Shown here: positions 23,053-27,034 of the stretch, piece by piece
Numbering within the stretch: the stretch's first letter is position 1
How the letters are laid out: each line of letters starts with the position of its first letter
Assembly: GCA_026391515.1 (NCBI GenBank)
Contig: JAPLEC010000452.1
Span: 1 to 27,034, forward strand
Reading direction: 5' to 3'
DNA length: 27,034 nt
DNA from: Bacteroidia bacterium
GTDB lineage: Bacteria; Bacteroidota; Bacteroidia; Bacteroidales; VadinHA17
Position numbers and translations under genes: made by a program
The notes under the pieces: model-generated
Told to the model about the DNA's origin: nothing
The model's database searches: none
What the model saw: only the letters and a program-made list of their open reading frames with translations

Positions 23053-23757
23053 ATGAAAAAGAGCAGTTTAATATTAGCAATTATTTTCCTCTTCTCAATT
23101 TGTTTTTCTTTTCAGCAGGCAAATGCACAGGAGAAGACAAAAGAGCAGATGGAAAAGGAGAAGCAGATCCAGGAAGAGATTGATGCACAGAAGAAGGCCA
23201 TGGTAGAACAGAAGAAAGCCCAGGAAGAAGTGCAAAAAGCTCTGGAAGAATCCAAAATTGCCGTGGATAAAGCAATGAAGGATTACAAAGTACAAATTGA
23301 GAATCCTGAAAATCTGGAAAGACTAAACCGAATCTATGAAGATTTTGGCAGAAACAGGTTACGTTCAACCGGTGAGCCATTCGTAATTTCACCGGGAATC
23401 GAATTTTATGGCCGTAATTTTGGTGAAGAAGGTGAAAGAACTACCTGGGAGTTTTCAAAATCGGTAAAGGAGACTTCTTATTCAAGAGATTACACTTTTG
23501 ATGTCGAATCTACTGTGAATACAGTTGTAATGTCGGTAAACGGCGACTGCAAGGCAGGAGAGATAAGAATAAAAATAGTTATGCCAAACGGTAAGACCTA
23601 TTCCGACATTGTGATTGACGAATTCGGGAACCTGAACTGGAGGAAATCTTTCACCATTTCCGATACTGAAAATCAAGATAAGGCAGGTGCATGGAAGTTT
23701 GATATAAATTCCTCAAAAGCAACAGGGTACTTCAAAATTTCTCTTCAGACCTATTAG
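23053..23757 (+). CDS. Secreted coiled-coil protein divergent from the two-component system
   Basis: This 234-residue exported protein has the signal peptide MKKSSLILAIIFLFSICFSF...ANAQ, with cleavage after about residue 26. About 27-95 is a highly charged Lys/Glu/Gln coiled coil (for example QKKAQEEVQKALEES). The region from about 105 to the end is beta-rich (FVISPGIEFYGRNF, YTFDVESTVNTVVMSVNGDC, GEIRIKIVMPNGK, GAWKFDINSSKATGYFKISLQTY) and may be an Ig-like or jelly-roll domain. There is no lipobox and no anchor, so it is probably periplasmic. I do not recognise the family. Its placement behind an OmpR-type operator beside the kinase resembles, in arrangement only, stress-inducible periplasmic proteins such as CpxP/Spy. 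A hairpin terminator follows. Confidence 0.85.
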   Translation: MKKSSLILAIIFLFSICFSFQQANAQEKTKEQMEKEKQIQEEIDAQKKAMVEQKKAQEEVQKALEESKIAVDKAMKDYKVQIENPENLERLNRIYEDFGRNRLRSTGEPFVISPGIEFYGRNFGEEGERTTWEFSKSVKETSYSRDYTFDVESTVNTVVMSVNGDCKAGEIRIKIVMPNGKTYSDIVIDEFGNLNWRKSFTISDTENQDKAGAWKFDINSSKATGYFKISLQTY

Positions 23758-23798
23758 TTTTTTGTTGACGTCTTCGGACGATTGATTTTCATTCCTTG

Positions 23799-23839
23799 AA
23801 ATGGGGCCGGAACAAGGGGGTACCGGCCTCATTTTTTTT
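23799..23839 (+). terminator. Rho-independent terminator after the secreted coiled-coil gene
   Basis: AAATGGGGCCGG (23799-23810) pairs with CCGGCCTCATTT (23823-23834) with one G-T pair, around a 12-nt loop. A run of eight T follows the CA of the right arm. It is well placed, about 41 bp after the stop codon. Confidence 0.82.
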
Positions 23840-23893
23840 ATTCAACCTGTGCTGAAGCAGGACGTTCGTTTGGTCTTGGAGTCTGAGCGAGAA

Positions 23894-24412
23894 TTATTGC
23901 GACTTGTCAGGTTTGACCTGTCTTTTTGCAGGCTCTCTGAACTTGCAATTGTTAAATGAAGGATCCCAGTTCACATTTTTAAAAAATTCAGATGTCCGTA
24001 TATTAAAATAACCCAGAACATGTTTTGGAGAGATTGTATATAATGGTTCGTCGTTATCGCTTATAACGGGATCAGTTATGGTCATGACTTCCTCAATACC
24101 TGTATCATTTTTATTTGATATATCAGAATAATTCTCATAAATCTCTTTGGGTATGGCAATTATCATCGTATAAGAGCCATAATCCTTTCTCTGGAAAAGA
24201 AAATAGGTGATTTCAATTGGTTCATGAGGATTGACCCGGTCGGTGGAATGAGGTAACTGGCTTTCAAATATAAAGCCTTCATTCATAATACTTTCAACTA
24301 TACTGAACTCTTTTGTATTATGAAGGAAGAAATAGCAGTCTTTGAAATCATTCAGAATCGAAGCAAGGATCTCTCCTTTGTTTCTCATGAGGCCGGTACT
24401 TTTTTGTCTCAA
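23894..24412 (-). CDS. Protein of unknown function upstream of the metal importer
   Basis: This 172-residue protein has no signal peptide or membrane helix and is probably cytoplasmic. An N-terminal helix is followed by FKDCYFFLHNTKEFSIVESIMNEGFIFESQL, then IEITYFLFQRKDYGSYTMIIAIPKEIYENY. A conserved-looking C-terminal part reads YTISPKHVLGYFNIRTSEFFKNVNWDPSFN, and a basic tail closes the protein. I do not recognise a family. The aromatic-His-x-Thr motif followed by a helix and 'EGF' faintly recalls the start of ADP-ribosyltransferase-like folds, but no other catalytic residue can be assigned. A second in-frame ATG (codon 9) is a possible start. It is divergent from the importer genes and has no partner on its strand. 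Confidence 0.7.
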   Translation of the reverse strand: MRQKSTGLMRNKGEILASILNDFKDCYFFLHNTKEFSIVESIMNEGFIFESQLPHSTDRVNPHEPIEITYFLFQRKDYGSYTMIIAIPKEIYENYSDISNKNDTGIEEVMTITDPVISDNDEPLYTISPKHVLGYFNIRTSEFFKNVNWDPSFNNCKFREPAKRQVKPDKSQ

Positions 24413-24467
24413 AAATAGCTGATATTATTTTATTTGCAACACATAAACCTTTTGTTCTGTTATATGT

Positions 24468-24475
24468 TAAATTTG
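24468..24475 (+). promoter_or_regulatory. -7 element of the metal-importer operon
   Basis: TAAATTTG matches TAnnTTTG exactly and lies 25 bp before the ATG at 24501. No TTG is found at the right -33 distance, and no convincing Zur/Fur palindrome is seen around it. Confidence 0.4.
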
Positions 24476-24500
24476 TATCCTGCTTACAATTTTAAGACTG

Positions 24501-25373
24501 ATGAAAAAATTATTCATATTCCTGATAATTTTTACAGCAATTTCATGCAGCCGGAAATCCCCTGAATCAGGCACAATGGTAATCACGGTAAGCATTGCAC
24601 CGTTTAAATACTTTGTTGAGGAGATAGGAGGGAATGATTTTAAAGTAAATGTAATGGTTCCTACGGGAGCAAATCCGCATATTTATGAACCGTATCCTGA
24701 ACAGATTATTATGCTCAGGAAATCAATAGCTTACATAAGCAATGGCTATCTGGGATTTGAAATGACCTGGCTTGACAGATTTTATGAGATGAACAGAAAA
24801 ATGGTTAAGCTTTCAATCGGCGATAGAATTGTTACGATAGCTTCATCTCACGGGCATGAAGGAGAACATACCGAAGGTACAGATCCGCATTACTGGGTGT
24901 CACCAAAATCTGCATTGATAATTGCTTCATCCGTAAAAAATCTTTTATGTGAACTTAATCCTTCCGGAAAGCAGAAATACGAAACGAATTATGATACTCT
25001 GATTTTAAAGATTAATGAAGTTGATGAAAAGGCAAAATCTCTTTTCACCGGATTTCAGGGCAGAGCCTTTATGATATATCATCCAAATCTGGCATATCTT
25101 GCAAGAGATTACGGACTCGAAGAGGTTCCGGTTGAGTTTGAGGGAAAAGAACCTCCTCCGTCGAGGTTGAAAGAATTAATTGATTTTGCAAAAACGAAAA
25201 ATATTAAAACAATCTTTGTCCAGAGGGAATATGACAGCAAGAATGCAAAAGCAATTGCTCACGAAATCGGAGCTGAAATAAGAGTGATTGACCCTCTGTC
25301 ACCTGACTGGATGGAAGCTACACTGGATATAATTAATGCTTTGCATACTAATTTTATTGAAAGTGAAAAATAA
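24501..25373 (+). CDS. znuA: Zinc/manganese ABC transporter substrate-binding lipoprotein (ZnuA-like)
   Basis: This 290-residue cluster A-I metal-binding protein is anchored by a lipobox at Cys16 (FTAISC). Predicted metal ligands are His60 (PTGANPHIYEP), His130 (GTDPHYWVSP), His194 (MIYHPNLAYLARDYGL) and Asp264 (RVIDPLSPDW). A short His-rich loop precedes the second ligand (His117, His119, His123). Together with the third histidine, this favours zinc over manganese. The EFEGKEPPPSRLKELIDFAK helix is characteristic of the family. It starts a three-gene operon; the ATPase ATG is 9 bp downstream. The exact metal is inference. Confidence 0.93.
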   Translation: MKKLFIFLIIFTAISCSRKSPESGTMVITVSIAPFKYFVEEIGGNDFKVNVMVPTGANPHIYEPYPEQIIMLRKSIAYISNGYLGFEMTWLDRFYEMNRKMVKLSIGDRIVTIASSHGHEGEHTEGTDPHYWVSPKSALIIASSVKNLLCELNPSGKQKYETNYDTLILKINEVDEKAKSLFTGFQGRAFMIYHPNLAYLARDYGLEEVPVEFEGKEPPPSRLKELIDFAKTKNIKTIFVQREYDSKNAKAIAHEIGAEIRVIDPLSPDWMEATLDIINALHTNFIESEK

Positions 25374-25382
25374 TTATCAGGT

Positions 25383-26129
25383 ATGAGCAATCTTCTTGAA
25401 ATGTACTCTGTCTCAGTAGCTTATGAAGACAATATTGCTCTTCAGGATGTAGACTTTATTGTAAATGAAAGTGATTTTATAGGTGTAATCGGGCCAAACG
25501 GAGGGGGGAAGACAACATTACTTAAAGTGATTCTTGGATTGATTAAGCCGATTAAGGGGAAAATAATCTTTAACAGTAAACTTATTGATGGTAACAGCAT
25601 CGGGTATCTTCCTCAAATTTCAACAGGTGATGTTAATTATCCTGTAACTGTTACGGATGTAATACTTTCAGGCATGATGATCCGTAAAAAAATTATTTCG
25701 CGGATGTCTGCTTCTGATAAAAACAAGACTAAAGAGATTATCGAGGAACTGGGCCTTTCCGGAATGGAGCGTTCTTCGTTAAATGAATTATCCGGTGGTC
25801 AGCTGCAGCGTGTCTTTCTCGGTCGTGCAATAATCGGTGACCCTAAGCTGCTCTTGCTCGACGAACCCGGAAACTTTGTCGACTCAACATTTGAAAATGA
25901 TTTTTATGAGAAGCTCAGGGTGCTTAACAAACGTATGGCTATCCTGATGGTCTCACATGATATCGGGATAATTTCTTCTCATGTAAGGTCGTATGCCTGT
26001 GTAAATAAAAAGCTTCATTTTCATCCATCCTCCGAAATTTCGAACGAGCAGCTTCTTGCTTACGGATGCCCGATACAGCTGATCACTCACGGAGAAGTTC
26101 CACATACAGTTTTAAAAAGTCACAGCTAA
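25383..26129 (+). CDS. znuC: Metal ABC transporter ATP-binding protein (ZnuC-like)
   Basis: This 248-residue ATPase powers the adjacent importer at the inner membrane. It has Walker A GPNGGGKTT (37-45), a Q-loop Gln78 in GYLPQIS, the signature LSGGQLQRV (136-144), Walker B LLLLDEP (156-162) with Glu161, a D-loop variant GNFVD, and the switch His192 in MVSHD. The YPVTVTDVILSGM segment after the Q-loop is typical of the Znu/Mnt/Psa group. The C-terminal tail is short (about 45 residues after the H-loop) and contains HFHPSS. The stop codon directly abuts the permease start. Confidence 0.95.
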   Translation: MSNLLEMYSVSVAYEDNIALQDVDFIVNESDFIGVIGPNGGGKTTLLKVILGLIKPIKGKIIFNSKLIDGNSIGYLPQISTGDVNYPVTVTDVILSGMMIRKKIISRMSASDKNKTKEIIEELGLSGMERSSLNELSGGQLQRVFLGRAIIGDPKLLLLDEPGNFVDSTFENDFYEKLRVLNKRMAILMVSHDIGIISSHVRSYACVNKKLHFHPSSEISNEQLLAYGCPIQLITHGEVPHTVLKSHS

Positions 26130-26948
26130 GTGGAAGGAAACATTTTTCAATATGAGTTTGTAATTAAAGGCCTCCTTGGAGCGATCTTTGCCAGCATAAC
26201 AGCCGGACTAGCTGGTACATACATTGTTTCAAGGAGAATGGTATTCCTCAGCGGCGGAATTACTCATGCTTCATTCGGAGGGATTGGTATAGGTTATTTC
26301 TTTGGATTTAATCCGGTAGTGGGAGCAGCAATTTTTGGCATTCTTTCTGCCCTTGGTGTGGAATATTTATCAGTAAAGCAGAAAATCAGGGAGGACTCAG
26401 CTATTGGAATACTCTGGGCTTTCGGTATGGCTGTCGGAATAATTTTCATTTATCTCACACCCGGCTATTCGCCCAACCTGATGAGCTATCTTTTTGGAAG
26501 TATACTCACTGTCACCAATGCCGATATTATTGCTCTTGGCATAATGTCGCTTGTTTTAATCTTCTATTTCTCAGCATTCTATCGCACAATACTTTATATT
26601 TCATTCGATGAATCTTTTGCACGAACTTATTCATCCTATGTCGATGTATTTAAATATATTACAACCGCACTGGTCGCTCTTACTATTGTATTGAATATCA
26701 GAATGGCCGGGGTAGTCCTGGTGCTTTCCCTGCTGACTATTCCGCCAAATATAGCCCTGATCTTTACCAGAGTTTATTCAAAAGTAATATTCGGATCAAT
26801 ACTTTCGGGATTTATTGGCACAGCTGCAGGTTACATAATTTCTTATTTTGCAGAAATTCCGGTTGGGGCAACTATAATTTTCACGCTTGTTGTGATATGG
26901 GTTATTGCAAAAGCTACTTATGTGATTGTCAGGGCATTAAGGAAATAA
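26130..26948 (+). CDS. znuB: Metal ABC transporter permease (ZnuB-like)
   Basis: This 272-residue ABC-3 family integral membrane protein has about eight hydrophobic helices. The conserved RMVFLSGGITHASFGGIGIGYFFG segment after the first helix, the SAIGILWAFGMAVGIIF helix and the late MAGVVLVLSLLTIPPNIALIF helix identify the family. The start is a GTG immediately after the ATPase TAA, with zero spacing. No ATG is available before the conserved N-terminus, so translation is probably coupled. With the two preceding genes it completes an importer for zinc or a similar divalent metal. Confidence 0.95.
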   Translation: MEGNIFQYEFVIKGLLGAIFASITAGLAGTYIVSRRMVFLSGGITHASFGGIGIGYFFGFNPVVGAAIFGILSALGVEYLSVKQKIREDSAIGILWAFGMAVGIIFIYLTPGYSPNLMSYLFGSILTVTNADIIALGIMSLVLIFYFSAFYRTILYISFDESFARTYSSYVDVFKYITTALVALTIVLNIRMAGVVLVLSLLTIPPNIALIFTRVYSKVIFGSILSGFIGTAAGYIISYFAEIPVGATIIFTLVVIWVIAKATYVIVRALRK

Positions 26949-26977
26949 ATTACGAATTAGGAATTAATATAATTAAT

Positions 26978-27034
26978 ATGGATTACGATTTAATTATAAT
27001 TGGAAGCGGGCCCGGAGGATATGTTGCAGCCATC
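26978..27034 (+). CDS. lpdA: Dihydrolipoyl dehydrogenase, N-terminal fragment at window edge
   Basis: Nineteen codons are visible (MDYDLIIIGSGPGGYVAAI). They form the first beta strand and the FAD-binding loop GxGxxG (GSGPGG) of a pyridine-nucleotide disulfide oxidoreductase. The exact pattern 'DYDLIIIGSGPGGYVAAI' is most typical of the E3 component of 2-oxoacid dehydrogenase or glycine-cleavage complexes. The redox CxxxxC motif lies beyond the window, so related flavoproteins are not excluded. It starts 29 bp after the permease stop. Confidence 0.82.
   Translation, partial: MDYDLIIIGSGPGGYVAAI

Noticed and set aside
23766..23782. Small CGTC-TTCG-GACG hairpin after the secreted-protein gene
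   Set aside because: A 4-bp stem is too short to interpret next to the strong terminator at 23799-23839.
24421..24500. Possible Zur/Fur box upstream of the zinc importer
   Set aside because: TGTTATATGTTAAA has a vague resemblance to a Fur-family site but no symmetric second half could be found.
25866..25880. Unusual D-loop (EPGNFVD) in the metal ATPase as a sign of inactivation
   Set aside because: All catalytic motifs are intact and I recall similar N-x-V-D variants in Bacteroidota members of this transporter group.

Overview
The window looks like chromosomal DNA of a member of the Bacteroidota, probably an anaerobic Bacteroidales or Marinilabiliales-type organism. This is inferred from several signs: a murF-alr fusion, a GldB-like lipoprotein, a DUF5686 surface protein, DUF4369-TlpA and DUF1573 proteins, an RprXY-like two-component system, and promoters of the TAnnTTTG (-7) type with almost no Shine-Dalgarno sequences. 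No rRNA, tRNA, CRISPR array, transposase, prophage or integrase was seen. The content is mostly housekeeping genes plus cell-envelope proteins.

Layout. 1-745 (-): ispE, cut by the window edge. 956-2476 (+): dnaB, which overlaps the stop codon of a convergent DUF5686 outer-membrane protein (2473-5175, -). 5355-6696 (-): a two-gene unit of a conserved Bacteroidota protein of unknown function and rsmI, overlapping by 8 nt. 6814-9896 (+): tdk, then a murF-alr fusion that starts with TTG. 9901-12264 (-): a small outer-membrane beta-barrel gene followed by glutamine-dependent nadE. 12399-13418 (+): gldB. 13478-13645 (-): a 55-residue 2[4Fe-4S] ferredoxin. 13944-17237 (-): a large surface protein combining a peptidase-MA-like domain without the zinc motif, a TolB-type propeller and a beta-barrel. 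17485-20724 (+): a DUF1573 protein, an internally deleted meaB, and a TlpA-type thioredoxin lipoprotein. 20812-22894 (-): an OmpR-family response regulator and its histidine kinase. 23053-23757 (+): a secreted coiled-coil protein divergent from the kinase. 23894-24412 (-): an unknown protein. 24501-26948 (+): a zinc/manganese-type ABC importer (binding lipoprotein, ATPase, permease). 26978-27034 (+): the first 19 codons of lpdA.

The intergenic spaces hold four different palindromic elements. They are at 5221-5292, 13424-13457, 13760-13916 and 20733-20818, and the last of these supplies the stop codon of the response-regulator gene. There are also two ordinary hairpin terminators.

The two observations I rate highest are these. 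First, a run of CATTAAC direct repeats spaced 11 bp sits just upstream of a perfect TAnnTTTG element in front of the secreted coiled-coil gene. This is what an OmpR-family operator should look like, so the two-component system and the secreted protein probably form one envelope-response unit. Second, the MeaB GTPase lacks about 68 residues, including the region around the switch II/G3 motif, yet its reading frame is intact. I found no convincing new defence, toxin or mobile system.
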